Origin: Candidatus Obscuribacterales bacterium
GTDB taxonomy: Bacteria > Cyanobacteriota > Vampirovibrionia > Obscuribacterales > Obscuribacteraceae
Direction: 5' to 3'
Length of the DNA: 64,000 nt
Assembly: GCA_020634035.1 (NCBI GenBank)
Contig: JACKCM010000006.1
Span: forward strand, 62,001-126,000
Shown here: positions 42,670 to 51,825 of the stretch, in pieces
Numbering within the stretch: position 1 is the stretch's first letter
Layout of the letters: each line of letters starts with the position of its first letter
The notes under the pieces: generated by a model
Told to the model about the DNA's origin: nothing
What the model saw: the letters and a program-made list of their open reading frames with translations, nothing else
The model's database searches: none
Position numbers and translations under genes: made by a program

Positions 42670-43344
42670 TCAGCCGTTGTAGACCCGGTCTCCGCCTTCG
42701 GCTTTGGCGACATCGAGAAACTCGATTGCTTTGTTCATCAAATCCAGCTCGTCTCTGGCATGGGTGGGGAAAGAGACTACTCCCACCGAGCAGGTCACTC
42801 GAAGACTCTTGAGTTCATCACTGATAGGCATCGACTTGAGCCTTTCTCTAATACGCTCACCGACGACCACCGCTCTAGAAGAGTAAGTCTCGGGAAAAAT
42901 CACCGCCAGTCGGTTATCTTTGCAGCGCCCGGGAATATCCACATCCCGAATCGCCTTTTTAATAATCTTGGCGGTAGTGCGCAGCATGTCCTCGACAATC
43001 ATTGAGCCATACTGTCTTCCATAGGTCTCGACGTCATCTACTTCGACAATCAAAATCGAGACCGGGCGCTTATAACGCTTGGCACGCTTCAGTTCGTATT
43101 CGAGCTTACGGATATAGGTTTTGAAATTGAAGATACCGGTAGACTTATCGAGCAAGCTGACCTTCTCGTATTCTTCGAGGGTCTCATCAGAGATGTTGTC
43201 TCGGCTGCGGTTGAGATCGCGCTGCTGCTTCTCTTTGGTGAACTTCTGGCGTTCGTCCTTGGTCTTCTCGACCATCTGGGTGAATTTATTCTCCCGGGTG
43301 TAGGACCACCCCTCACGCTCGTCTCGTTCGCCTCTATCGCTCAT
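42670..43344 (-). CDS. GGDEF-domain protein without the catalytic motif
   Basis: 224 residues. A highly charged N-terminal 60 residues precede a GGDEF fold (about 65-222): KSTGIFNFKTYIRKLEYELKRAKRY, VSILIVEVDDV, AIRDVDIPGR, VTCSVGVVSFPTH and LDVAKAEGGDRV. The active-site GGDEF reads RCKDNRL, so it cannot make c-di-GMP in the known way; an RxxD-like RDVD remains and might bind the molecule. It may act as a c-di-GMP effector alongside the hybrid regulator at 11-15 kb. Confidence 0.78.
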   Translation of the reverse strand: MSDRGERDEREGWSYTRENKFTQMVEKTKDERQKFTKEKQQRDLNRSRDNISDETLEEYEKVSLLDKSTGIFNFKTYIRKLEYELKRAKRYKRPVSILIVEVDDVETYGRQYGSMIVEDMLRTTAKIIKKAIRDVDIPGRCKDNRLAVIFPETYSSRAVVVGERIRERLKSMPISDELKSLRVTCSVGVVSFPTHARDELDLMNKAIEFLDVAKAEGGDRVYNG

Positions 43345-43572
43345 TCCGATTACCTGCCAAAGTATATTTATATATCCTATTGTAGCTTTACCACGTTCTA
43401 AATAGAGCTAAAACTTAAAAAATCTCGGGCTCTGGCGTCCCCACCACGATTTATCTGAAGCGCCGGGAACAAAATGCTGCGAAAAACCTCTATCTATGAG
43501 CCGATGAGGCGATTCTTTATGTATATTAGAGATAGAGATCCAGCTTGACTACCAGAGTATCCACAGAAAGCC

Positions 43573-43908
43573 ATGCCAGAACCCGATAAGAATGAAGCCT
43601 GGGAATACTACCAGAGCCAGCATCAGAGCCTGGGCTGCAAGCTCACGCATTTATTCGGCGTCCCCCTGATCACATTTTCCCTTCCTGCTCTTTTCCTTGA
43701 CTGGAAGCTTGCCCTTCTGCTTTTCTCGGCAGGGTGGCTGATGCAATTTGCCGGTCATTACCTATTCGAGAAGAACACTCCTATCGTCTTAACCGAAAGG
43801 CGAAGTCTGGCGACTCTCTACGCCGCGCTTCATTTTGCCCTCCGGGGCTGGCTCGATATATTCTGCGGGCTCATGAAGCGGCCGGAGTTCAAGAAGAAAG
43901 TCAATTAA
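43573..43908 (+). CDS. Mpo1/DUF962-like membrane protein
   Basis: 111 residues. YYQSQHQSLGCKLTHLFGVPLITFSLPA at about 12-40 and QFAGHYLFEKNTPIVL at about 58-73 keep the histidine pattern H...H...GH..E of the DUF962/Mpo1 family; yeast Mpo1 is an Fe(II) alpha-oxidation dioxygenase of 2-hydroxy fatty acids. Two to three helices. Shorter than the yeast protein. Lies alone between convergent neighbours. Confidence 0.75.
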   Translation: MPEPDKNEAWEYYQSQHQSLGCKLTHLFGVPLITFSLPALFLDWKLALLLFSAGWLMQFAGHYLFEKNTPIVLTERRSLATLYAALHFALRGWLDIFCGLMKRPEFKKKVN

Positions 43909-43926
43909 AGCGCACCATATTCGGCA

Positions 43927-45102
43927 TTACTTTTCGCCGTGAAACCGACCACCCCACATGCGGCTCGAGTTCACATCGCCGAAGATATAAGTGTCACCGT
44001 TTCTGGACTTGATAGAAACCCGCTTACCGTCCCAGGTTGTACGATCACCGTTAGGATACTCGATAGTCCGTTTAGCACCATCGTGGAGATTGTATTTCAA
44101 AATAGTGCCATCGGATCTGGTGGTCTTCACATTGCCGGCAGGGTCTATCATCGTGGTCTCGCCCCTGGCCAGATCGAGCCTGTGAACATACTTTCCAGGT
44201 GCCACAACCTGCTTTCCGGTTAAGGTCTCTATCTCGACCCGACCGTCAGGGCCGTGTTTTTCCCGGGCGCCGTCCCGTTGAATCAACTTTTCGCCATTGC
44301 CGAAATCCAGCTCTTCATAGTCTCTGGTCTTGGTCAGCTTGCCCCCGTTGGGATATTCGGTCACACGCTTGCCGTCGCGAAAAGTGGTGGTGCTTATTTC
44401 CGTATCGAGCTCGGTAACTACTCTTCGTCCATCTCCATAAGCCTTTACCTCAAGCGGTTCATAGCTGCCGGAGCGCAAAACCTTAGAGCCATCCGGTGCT
44501 TTTACCCAGTCTTTGCCGAGCATATTGAACTCGATACGGGCTTTCAAGGGAGACTGCCTTAGATAAGCTACTGCTGCTGGAGTACAGCGTCCCGCCGAAG
44601 CGGCGCCCACTCCTGCCAGTAGACCGGTGGCGGTCTCAAGCTCATCGGGACCGACAGCCCGCTTGAACTGGGCGAGACTCTGCTCGTAAGTATAAGGACT
44701 TTCATGGTTCTGCCAGACCCTGTCCATGGCTTGCTTAACCATCGAATTGCGCTCGATGTTATTGGGATTGTTCAGGTCGACCTTGCTCCAGAGCCACTGG
44801 GCGCCCATTAATGTAGCGCCGCCCACACAGGCTGCTCCTATCAAAGGAGCCTCGGCCGCCACCACCCCGATACCGACGCCGATAGCCGCCCCGGAAGCCA
44901 GGGCAAGACCGGCATCACAAACAGCTTTATTAGGATCACGGTTGAACTCGTCGACGATACCGCCGACAGAGCCTTCACCCACCAGTTTCAGCTCAGCCAT
45001 GGCTTTCTGAGAATCCTTCATCAGATCGACCAGATTGAATCGATCTCCGGATTCCGTATCGGTTCTGCTGCCTATCGAGTTGTATTGCGATTCTAGATTC
45101 AT
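43927..45102 (-). CDS. Gly/Ala-rich plus RHS-like repeat protein
   Basis: 391 residues. A short charged N-terminus, a Gly/Ala hydrophobic stretch (about 68-105, ALASGAAIGVGIGVVAAEAP then IGAACVGGATLMGA), an alpha-helical middle (AMDRVWQNHESPYTYEQSL), and a beta-repeat C-terminus with YPNGGKLT, DPAGNVKTTRSDGTI and YPNGDRTTWDGK that resembles RHS/YD units. GCAGGAG six bases before ATG 45102 supports the start; a longer frame to 45192 lacks one. Similar hydrophobic-then-RHS layouts occur in secreted toxins, but no toxin domain is seen. Confidence 0.6.
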   Translation of the reverse strand: MNLESQYNSIGSRTDTESGDRFNLVDLMKDSQKAMAELKLVGEGSVGGIVDEFNRDPNKAVCDAGLALASGAAIGVGIGVVAAEAPLIGAACVGGATLMGAQWLWSKVDLNNPNNIERNSMVKQAMDRVWQNHESPYTYEQSLAQFKRAVGPDELETATGLLAGVGAASAGRCTPAAVAYLRQSPLKARIEFNMLGKDWVKAPDGSKVLRSGSYEPLEVKAYGDGRRVVTELDTEISTTTFRDGKRVTEYPNGGKLTKTRDYEELDFGNGEKLIQRDGAREKHGPDGRVEIETLTGKQVVAPGKYVHRLDLARGETTMIDPAGNVKTTRSDGTILKYNLHDGAKRTIEYPNGDRTTWDGKRVSIKSRNGDTYIFGDVNSSRMWGGRFHGEK

Positions 45103-45188
45103 CTCTCCTGCCCTCCTTCGGTCGGTCACTAAATTAAACGACGAAGGGGCAAGGAATACACTGTGCAAATCCACAGAGATAGGCAAGG

Positions 45189-45857
45189 TCAAAAAATCCA
45201 GGGGATCCAGCGCCAGCGAGTCCGCTCGGCATATTCGCGGTAGCCTTCGAGCTCCTCTTTCAACATGGCGTCTTCAAGAAAGGTGCGAATCAGATTGAGC
45301 AAGATACAGACCGCAGCTGGAACCAGGGCACAGTAAGACTGCAGCGATAGGGCGATGGCTACCGCCATGGTGCTGAGGGCGACATAGCCCGGATGGCGCA
45401 CCACGGCATAGGGTCCTGTGGAAACCACATGATGATCCCGGTCTGATTGCAAGCGGACCGAGACTTCAAAATGCTTGTTGACCGCCTCGCACCAGGCGAC
45501 AAGAGCATTGGCCAGAATAAAGAGAGCGTATCCGGTCGGTACAAGCCATGCAGGGGCGTTGCCGATGCCATGCCTGTGGTCTAAAGAAGCGACCGGCAGA
45601 ATAGTAATAAAGGTCGTGGAGATAAGCAGGAGAAGAACCAGGTCCCACCGCTTGGTACCCGCCCCGAGCCGCTTTCTGACCTCGATAATCTCCGGATTGA
45701 CCCGGTAAAGATAGGCAGCACAGCCGGTTATCGTAACCAGCACCAGAAAGAAAAAGCTCCAGCCCGTCTGCCAGTGCCAGTCTCCCGCCACAGGAAAGAT
45801 GAGAAGCACCATGGCAAGCAGCATGAAGCCGCTCTTAAGGACAAGATGAATGATCAT
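45189..45857 (-). CDS. Isoprenylcysteine carboxyl-methyltransferase-like membrane enzyme
   Basis: 222 residues with about five helices. The SAM-binding C-terminal signature GPYAVVRHPGYVALS near 146-160 and EDAMLKEELEGYREYAERTRWRWIP near 195-219 place it in the ICMT/PEMT-like methyltransferase family. In bacteria such proteins are mostly of unknown substrate; some methylate lipids. It is downstream of rpsB on the same strand by 29 bases. Confidence 0.82.
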   Translation of the reverse strand: MIIHLVLKSGFMLLAMVLLIFPVAGDWHWQTGWSFFFLVLVTITGCAAYLYRVNPEIIEVRKRLGAGTKRWDLVLLLLISTTFITILPVASLDHRHGIGNAPAWLVPTGYALFILANALVAWCEAVNKHFEVSVRLQSDRDHHVVSTGPYAVVRHPGYVALSTMAVAIALSLQSYCALVPAAVCILLNLIRTFLEDAMLKEELEGYREYAERTRWRWIPWIF

Positions 45858-45886
45858 AGGTTAGAGAGAACGAAAGTGAACAGAGC

Positions 45887-46708
45887 CTAGCCTTCGCTAT
45901 TTTCGTCTTTTTCAGCTTCGCTTTCTTGAGTTTGGGTTTGCTCGGCAGGAGCGGGCGAGACGAACTCAGAAGCGGCAGGCGCCGGTTGCTGGGTCTGGGC
46001 CGGAGCGGCTCCACCGGAATCTTTGCTCTCGGGAGCGCCACGCAGGATGGCATCAGCCAGAGAACCGAGCAGCAACCTTACGGAGCTTACCGAATCATCG
46101 TTAGCCGGGACCACATAATCGATACCATCGGGATCGCCATCGGTATCGAGCAGAACCACGGTGGTTATACCGAGCTTCTTGGCTTCCAGCAAAGCTGTGT
46201 TCTCTCTTCTCTGGTCGACAACGACGATAACGTCAGGACGACCACGCATATTTTTCAAACCGCCCAGAAACTTGCTGAGTTTTTCGTACTCACGCATTTT
46301 CACCGCTTGCTCTTTCTTGGGCATACGGAAGAAATCACCGTTGGTTCTGGAGTCTTCCAGCTCTCTCAAACGGTTGATCCGGGCTCTAATAGTCTCGAAG
46401 TTAGTGAGCATACCACCGAGCCAGCGGCGGTTTACATAATAGGCGCCACATCTGGTCGCCTGGCTCTCCACCATCTCCACAGCCTGTTTCTTGGTGCCGA
46501 CAAAGACGATGTTTTTCTTCTGTTTTGCCATGTTCTCGAGGAACTGGCAGGCTTTGTCCAGGGCGACTCTGGTCTGGGCGAGATCGATGATATGGCGGCC
46601 GCTGCGCTCGCCATAGATATAGGGTCTCATTTTGGGATTCCAGCGGCTGGATCTATGGCCGAAATGCACCCCGGCGTCGATTAGCTGTTTCATAGATACG
46701 TCTGCCAA
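45887..46708 (-). CDS. rpsB: 30S ribosomal protein S2
   Basis: 273 residues. MADVSMKQLIDAGVHFGHRSSRWNPKM, RPYIYGER, and VIVVVDQRRENTALLEAKKLGI are the S2 signature; the last 40 residues are a Gln/Ala/Glu-rich extension. The conserved start maps to TTG 46708, with AAGGA just upstream, rather than the ATG five codons later. tsf, normally downstream, is missing; a methyltransferase gene sits there instead. Confidence 0.95.
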   Translation of the reverse strand: MADVSMKQLIDAGVHFGHRSSRWNPKMRPYIYGERSGRHIIDLAQTRVALDKACQFLENMAKQKKNIVFVGTKKQAVEMVESQATRCGAYYVNRRWLGGMLTNFETIRARINRLRELEDSRTNGDFFRMPKKEQAVKMREYEKLSKFLGGLKNMRGRPDVIVVVDQRRENTALLEAKKLGITTVVLLDTDGDPDGIDYVVPANDDSVSSVRLLLGSLADAILRGAPESKDSGGAAPAQTQQPAPAASEFVSPAPAEQTQTQESEAEKDENSEG

Positions 46709-46818
46709 TTTCCTTGATAACCCCTCTTGAGACTTGACCTGTAGAAGAATAGCATGAGGACCTGTGCTTTGAAACCTTATGTAGATGACTGTAGCGTTAT
46801 TTAGCTTAAAATGAAGCT

Positions 46819-47430
46819 ATGGCTCGTAACGCAATATTTCTGGTGCTTTTCTTCGCCGTTCTGGGCTCGGCTTATTTTGGCTGGAAAAATTCTGAGCAGA
46901 TCCAGGCAAGTCATGAGACCCCTGAAACACTTGAAACAAAAGATGAATCAGTGACAGAGCAATCGGCCACAGCAGTTCACGCTACAAGGACGATTGAGGC
47001 TGGAGAGGAATTTACCCCCTCTAATATCAAAGCCGTAGCGATAAGTTTCGAAAAGCTGCCCCAGGATGCCTTTACCCTGCCGGAAGCTTTGATGGAAAGA
47101 CGAGCCGCTACCAGAATAGAAAAAGGAAGCCTGATCTCAGCCCCTGACCTCCTGGCCGAGGACTACTCGAAATGGACCGCCTGGGATCAAAAACGGGAAG
47201 ACAGCCTCAAAAGAGCCCTGGCCAGTGGCAAAGGTGTGGCCGTCTACGCAATAAAAGATATCCCGGAAGGTAAGAATATCTACTCGATGCAACTCGAAGG
47301 AAAACAGCTCGATCCTGCTAAAGTCCCAGAGGGCACTATGAATTCTATAAAAGCGATTCATGGCAGGAAATCCCCCTATGGCATCAACCAGGGGCAGATA
47401 ATCACCGAGTACGATCTACAACCTCGCTAG
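46819..47430 (+). CDS. SAF-domain membrane-anchored protein (CpaB/FlgA-like)
   Basis: 203 residues. One N-terminal helix (AIFLVLFFAVLGSAYFGW) and two SAF domains: about 50-110 (VHATRTIEAGEEFTPSNI, then GSLISAPDL) and about 140-200 (VYAIKDIPEGKNIYSM, GQIITEYDL). SAF pairs occur in CpaB of Tad pili and in FlgA. No Tad or flagellar genes are beside it, so the partner is unknown. Divergent from rpsB by 110 bases. Confidence 0.78.
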   Translation: MARNAIFLVLFFAVLGSAYFGWKNSEQIQASHETPETLETKDESVTEQSATAVHATRTIEAGEEFTPSNIKAVAISFEKLPQDAFTLPEALMERRAATRIEKGSLISAPDLLAEDYSKWTAWDQKREDSLKRALASGKGVAVYAIKDIPEGKNIYSMQLEGKQLDPAKVPEGTMNSIKAIHGRKSPYGINQGQIITEYDLQPR

Positions 47431-47487
47431 CTTTTCTACTGCGCGGGTATCTTATTCAGAGAGTTGTCTTAATAGAAGAATCGCAAT

Positions 47488-50016
47488 TTGAAGAGACCTT
47501 TCCGCAGCCTGATCTTTGCAGTATTTGCCCTGGTTGTATCCATGAGCGCTGCCCTGGCCTGGGAGACTTATACTTACGCTCCGGTCAGGGTGGGAGGCGG
47601 TGCCGCTTTTCTGGTCACCGATGCCGACAAGGTCTCGGCTTCCGACCGCGCAGACGCTATCACAGAACAGATTGACGAGATTTTAAAGAACCCGGAGCTC
47701 AAACCCGAAGACGTCACAGTCGCCCAGGACCCCGAAGGGCACTACTGCATTCGCCTGGGCACAAGGACGCTTGCCACGGTGATGGATTCCGATGTAAAGG
47801 TTTTCGGCACCCCGGCCAAGTCCCTTGCCACCCGCTGGGCGTCGAGCATTAAGACCAAAGCCTCCCGCCTGGAGCCTATCTATAGGAACAAATCAACTGA
47901 AAAAGGCGAGATCAAGATGCTGGGCGAGCACCAGGTCTTGCTTCTACTTTTACAAGTAGCAATTCTTCTGCTGGGCGCTTTCATTTGCGGAGAGATTATC
48001 TCTTCTATGGGTCAGCCGGCGGTAATAGGCCAGATGCTGGCAGGAATTATTCTGGGCAAATCGGTTTTTGGAGCGCTCTTTCCAGATCTTGCCGGGATAA
48101 TCTTCCCTGTTCAGGCGAGTCAGGCCAATCTACTCGAGGTGGTCTCCTGGATCGGCGTGATTTTCCTTCTTATGCTCACCGGTCTTGAAACTGATATAGA
48201 GTTGATAAAAAAGCAGGGACGGTCTGCCCTTGGCGCCTCTATCCTCGGTATCATCATTCCTTACTCAACCGGTTTCGGCTTCGCCTATCTCATCCCCGAC
48301 GACCTTCTGCTCAATCCGGAACATCGGCTGATAGTGGCGCTTTTCATCGGCACAGTCTTCTCGGTCTCTTCTGTTCCGGTTATCGCCAAGATCCTCATGG
48401 ACATGCAGCTTCTGCGTCGCAATGTGGCCCAGGTCATACTTGCCACAGCCCTGGTCCATGATACCGTCGGTTGCATCATCCTTGCCCTGGTGGCAGCATT
48501 AGCCAGTGCGCATTCATTCGGTCCGGAACTCTTCAAAGCGCCGGTAGGCACTGTTGTATTCGTGGCCGTTGCCATATTAGGCAGGAAGTATTTTTTCAAC
48601 CTGCTCAGATTTATCAACGATCGTATCCAGAGAGATGAAGCTCTGGTGACAGCGGTCACGGTCATGCTCCTGCTCAGCGCTGCTTTCACACAGTATGTCG
48701 GGGTGCACGTTGTACTCGGTGCCTTCATCGTAGGATTTCTTCTCTCCCAGACTCCGATTGTACGAAGCCGGGTGATTCACTCTTTCGAAGTTATTACCAT
48801 GGGTATCTTCGCACCGATCTTCTTTGCCGGAGCCGGACTGCATGTAAACCTCGGACTGCTGGCCGATCCCAAACTGTTTTTCCTGACCATAGGCATGGCC
48901 TTACTTGCCTGCGCCAGCAAGGTCGGCGCCAACTTTGTCGGCGGTCGCTGGGGAGGTCTTTCGAAATGGGAAGCTCTCTGTCTGGGCTTTGGTGCCAATG
49001 CGCCGGGAGCCATGGGTCTGATCGTGGGGATATTGGGCTATTCTATGGGCATCATCAATGTCGAGCTTTTATCTGTGATCATCGTCATGTCTCTGGTCAC
49101 CACGGCTATAACGCCACCACTTATGAAGTGGTCTCTCAAACATGTCCAGGTCGGCGACGCAGAACAAGAACGACTTGAGAAAGAAGAGATCAAAGCGAAG
49201 ACTCATATCGGACATTTGAAAAGAATTCTGCTCCCTACCGGTGGTGGCACCTACGGCAACATCAGTGCCCATATTTTAAAAGCAATATCTGCCGATCATA
49301 AGATAGAGGCAACACTCTTCACCTCGGCCAAGTCCAAAGATGCAGCCCCTCAGCACGAATATGTCGATCATATAAGAGGAATAATCTTTGACGGCAATGT
49401 CACCATGGTTGATAGATTCGCAGAATCTGAAGACCGGGTCGAAGATATCTTGAACGAATCAGAAAAGGGCTATGACCTCATTTTAGTCGGGGCAGCCAAT
49501 ACGGACAAAGAAGAGAATCAAGATTCTTTATTCGGCAAACAGATAGACAGCCTTATAGAAAAAAGCGGCAAGTCCCTCTTCGTCTTGCACTGGCCGGGCG
49601 AACGTCGTACAAAGCCTGTTCAAAAAATCCTGATTCCCAACTCCGGATCCGAATCTTCTAGAAAAGCGCTTGAACTGGGACTTGTTATAGCCCGGGGCAC
49701 CGGTGCCGAAGTCACCTGTCTTTCGGTGGTCGAAGAACCCCGCGTCAGCAAAGACGCCGAAGAATCTAAAAAGCATGCCGAAGACATCGCCCGAAGTTCA
49801 TCGAGCCTGGCCTCAGCCTACGAACTGGAAGTCCAGACCCTTGTTAGGGAGGCAGAAACCGCCGGCGATGAGATCTTGAAAGTGGCAGAAGAGATAGGAG
49901 CCGATGCGATTATTCTGGGTGGAGAGAAAAGACCGACAGACAATCTCTTCCTCGGTCAAATAGTACAAAAGGTCGTACATGGTGCCCGCTGCGGAGTCGG
50001 TGTCTATATCAGCTAA
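47488..50016 (+). CDS. CPA2-family cation/proton antiporter with exported N-domain and two USP domains
   Basis: 842 residues. Signal-like helix (FAVFALVVSMSAALA) and an extracytoplasmic domain (about 25-140); a Na+/H+ exchanger block with twelve to thirteen helices (about 148-555), with QPAVIGQMLAGIILGK, LMLTGLETDIELIK, and LVHDTVGCI; then two universal-stress-protein domains (about 572-705 and 708-842), each with a nucleotide-binding-like ILLPTGGG.. or ILIPNSGS start. KefB/KefC and NapA-like antiporters form the same class, but the N-terminal addition is unusual. TTG start, weak ribosome-binding site. Confidence 0.88.
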   Translation: MKRPFRSLIFAVFALVVSMSAALAWETYTYAPVRVGGGAAFLVTDADKVSASDRADAITEQIDEILKNPELKPEDVTVAQDPEGHYCIRLGTRTLATVMDSDVKVFGTPAKSLATRWASSIKTKASRLEPIYRNKSTEKGEIKMLGEHQVLLLLLQVAILLLGAFICGEIISSMGQPAVIGQMLAGIILGKSVFGALFPDLAGIIFPVQASQANLLEVVSWIGVIFLLMLTGLETDIELIKKQGRSALGASILGIIIPYSTGFGFAYLIPDDLLLNPEHRLIVALFIGTVFSVSSVPVIAKILMDMQLLRRNVAQVILATALVHDTVGCIILALVAALASAHSFGPELFKAPVGTVVFVAVAILGRKYFFNLLRFINDRIQRDEALVTAVTVMLLLSAAFTQYVGVHVVLGAFIVGFLLSQTPIVRSRVIHSFEVITMGIFAPIFFAGAGLHVNLGLLADPKLFFLTIGMALLACASKVGANFVGGRWGGLSKWEALCLGFGANAPGAMGLIVGILGYSMGIINVELLSVIIVMSLVTTAITPPLMKWSLKHVQVGDAEQERLEKEEIKAKTHIGHLKRILLPTGGGTYGNISAHILKAISADHKIEATLFTSAKSKDAAPQHEYVDHIRGIIFDGNVTMVDRFAESEDRVEDILNESEKGYDLILVGAANTDKEENQDSLFGKQIDSLIEKSGKSLFVLHWPGERRTKPVQKILIPNSGSESSRKALELGLVIARGTGAEVTCLSVVEEPRVSKDAEESKKHAEDIARSSSSLASAYELEVQTLVREAETAGDEILKVAEEIGADAIILGGEKRPTDNLFLGQIVQKVVHGARCGVGVYIS

Positions 50017-50986
50017 GACAGCAAGAAGGCTGATAGCACCAGCGATTATCAAGTTTGCGAAAACGCTCGGCAGATAGAAATGAGATCTCGCCATCGACTT
50101 CTTTCGGTCGGAAGACTCGATGAATATGATCACCATCCGGCCATTGCCGCTGTGATTCGGACAAAGACGAATCAGGCGAAAGCAGGCTGGATAGAAGCGG
50201 CGTATAGAAAAACGGTGCAGAGACTCGCTCCGTCACACTATCAGGCACCACAACCCTATGGGCAGCCGGTCGAATCGCTTCTCTGGTGGCTAGAGACAGA
50301 AGCTCCCCGGCAAGCACAAGGAAGTCCCCGGGCTCTGTAACCAGGTCTTGCCATTGACCGTCAGAAGAGGCTATCTGAAGCCCTTCGACAGGGTCCTGAG
50401 AGACTATGGTGATCCAGCTCCAGTCGGCATGGGCCGGAGTGCCTGTGATTGAAGTGCCGGTTCCTGAAGCAATGCCGCCGTATTTTATTAGCTTGAGAAG
50501 ACAGTAAGAAGAGTCGTAAGCATCCTTCGGAAAATCAGGCCCGCTATATCTAGAAGATAGAAAAGCGCCAAGACGATGCATCTCTTCGAAATAAGCGGCA
50601 AGCTCTTTCTTGCCATCGGGGCTGAGCCCCTCCGGAATTTTATTAGGAGCGCGAAGATCTCCTTGAGGCACCGCACCACCGGCATAGATATGAAATTGCT
50701 CCCGGGCATCTCTTTGATTTTTCAAGAGCGAATAGCCGGTATAGCTTCCCTCTTTTTTTAGCAGACGAAAGTTCTCTTTTTGCTGCTCAGGAAGGGCCAA
50801 AAGTTCTCTTGCCACCGAAAGGATGGATGTTGAGAATGGTTTACAGTGCTTCGATGTAAGCAGAAAGGCACTGTATTTAGTGAGAGCCGAATCCACTTCT
50901 TCTAGAAAAGACCCGGCTGCATCATTCGAATAAGACTCAGGAAGCTCCAGCCGAGGAAGAGAAATGGCTTGCCTGGGCCTGTGCAT
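50009..50986 (-). CDS. Isopenicillin-N-synthase-like Fe(II)/2-oxoglutarate oxygenase
   Basis: 325 residues. Fe(II) ligands H186 and D188 in AHADWSW and H243 in AAHRV, with the co-substrate motif RVS at 254-256, match the IPNS/plant 2OG-oxygenase family. The DIOX_N-like N-terminal half is present. It is last in a four-gene minus-strand operon, 11 bases after the deoxyribosyltransferase-like gene, and its end overlaps the antiporter gene by eight bases. Substrate unknown; no beta-lactam genes nearby. Confidence 0.85.
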   Translation of the reverse strand: MHRPRQAISLPRLELPESYSNDAAGSFLEEVDSALTKYSAFLLTSKHCKPFSTSILSVARELLALPEQQKENFRLLKKEGSYTGYSLLKNQRDAREQFHIYAGGAVPQGDLRAPNKIPEGLSPDGKKELAAYFEEMHRLGAFLSSRYSGPDFPKDAYDSSYCLLKLIKYGGIASGTGTSITGTPAHADWSWITIVSQDPVEGLQIASSDGQWQDLVTEPGDFLVLAGELLSLATREAIRPAAHRVVVPDSVTERVSAPFFYTPLLSSLLSPDSSLSESQRQWPDGDHIHRVFRPKEVDGEISFLSAERFRKLDNRWCYQPSCCLS

Positions 50987-50997
50987 GGGCTTGTCTC

Positions 50998-51825
50998 CTA
51001 GCTTCTTTTAAGAGCCTTCTCTTTGCGTTCCTGACAGAGTGCCACCAGTTCATCGACCTTAAAATGCGGTCCGAAAATTCTGTGACCCTGGTATTTGAAA
51101 TGCTCTCTGGCTTCATGCTCTTGCCAGGTCATCACCGCCTTGAATATGGTCTGAATCACCTCACTCTTTTTGAGTTCTCTGGCGATGAACCATTTACGTC
51201 CATGCTGAACTGTATCGACATCGGTATAAGCACATTTCTCTTCGGTTGATATCCACAGCAAAAAGCCCGAGCGGGTCTCTTCTATGTTGAAGGCGAGATT
51301 CTTGCACTCCAGATCATCGACTATCTCCCTGACGTCATCCAGCTTGAGACAGCCTCTCTGACGACGAACCAGCTCCACAGCGTATTCCGTACATTTTTCT
51401 ACGGTGTCGAATATGGGGACACCATGCTTTTCTGCCATGGACTTAAGAAAGACACGACCGCGATTGAGATCATCGGCTTCATATTGATCCAGGGTCTTGC
51501 CCTCGATGACTGTACCGGCTTCCATATATTGCAAACAGAGCGCAGTCGGTACATCCGCACCGATCAAATAAGCCGCTTCAGCCACCGCTGCTACCCCGCG
51601 GGTCTCACGGCTTACGACAAACATCAGGACCTCGGCTTCGTCTTTGGTTAGCATCTCGCCTTTCTCATCATCGACGGTCCACTCACCGACACCCATCTGG
51701 GGGTTGTGATAGGTCACTTTTTCTCTTTCTAATATGGGAATAGCTATGTCCTGACGCCAGGTGGTCCTGCCGCAGGCTCCCCCCAGAAAAACTTCCATGG
51801 TGTTATTTTTATGGTTTCCTGTCAT
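50998..51825 (-). CDS. Nucleoside 2-deoxyribosyltransferase-like protein
   Basis: 275 residues. Residues 10-150 match the nucleoside 2-deoxyribosyltransferase-like fold: MEVFLGGACGRTTWR, YHNPQMGVGEW, and VLMFVVSRETRGVAAVAEAAYLIG with the likely catalytic glutamate region. The C-terminal 120 residues are an unknown alpha/beta extension. The ATG overlaps the stop of the WG/TPR gene as ATGA. Could act on nucleotides or on a nucleotide-like signal; substrate unknown. Confidence 0.75.
   Translation of the reverse strand: MTGNHKNNTMEVFLGGACGRTTWRQDIAIPILEREKVTYHNPQMGVGEWTVDDEKGEMLTKDEAEVLMFVVSRETRGVAAVAEAAYLIGADVPTALCLQYMEAGTVIEGKTLDQYEADDLNRGRVFLKSMAEKHGVPIFDTVEKCTEYAVELVRRQRGCLKLDDVREIVDDLECKNLAFNIEETRSGFLLWISTEEKCAYTDVDTVQHGRKWFIARELKKSEVIQTIFKAVMTWQEHEAREHFKYQGHRIFGPHFKVDELVALCQERKEKALKRS

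Noticed and set aside
46161..46684. Plus-strand open frames across rpsB
   Set aside because: Antisense to a highly conserved ribosomal protein.
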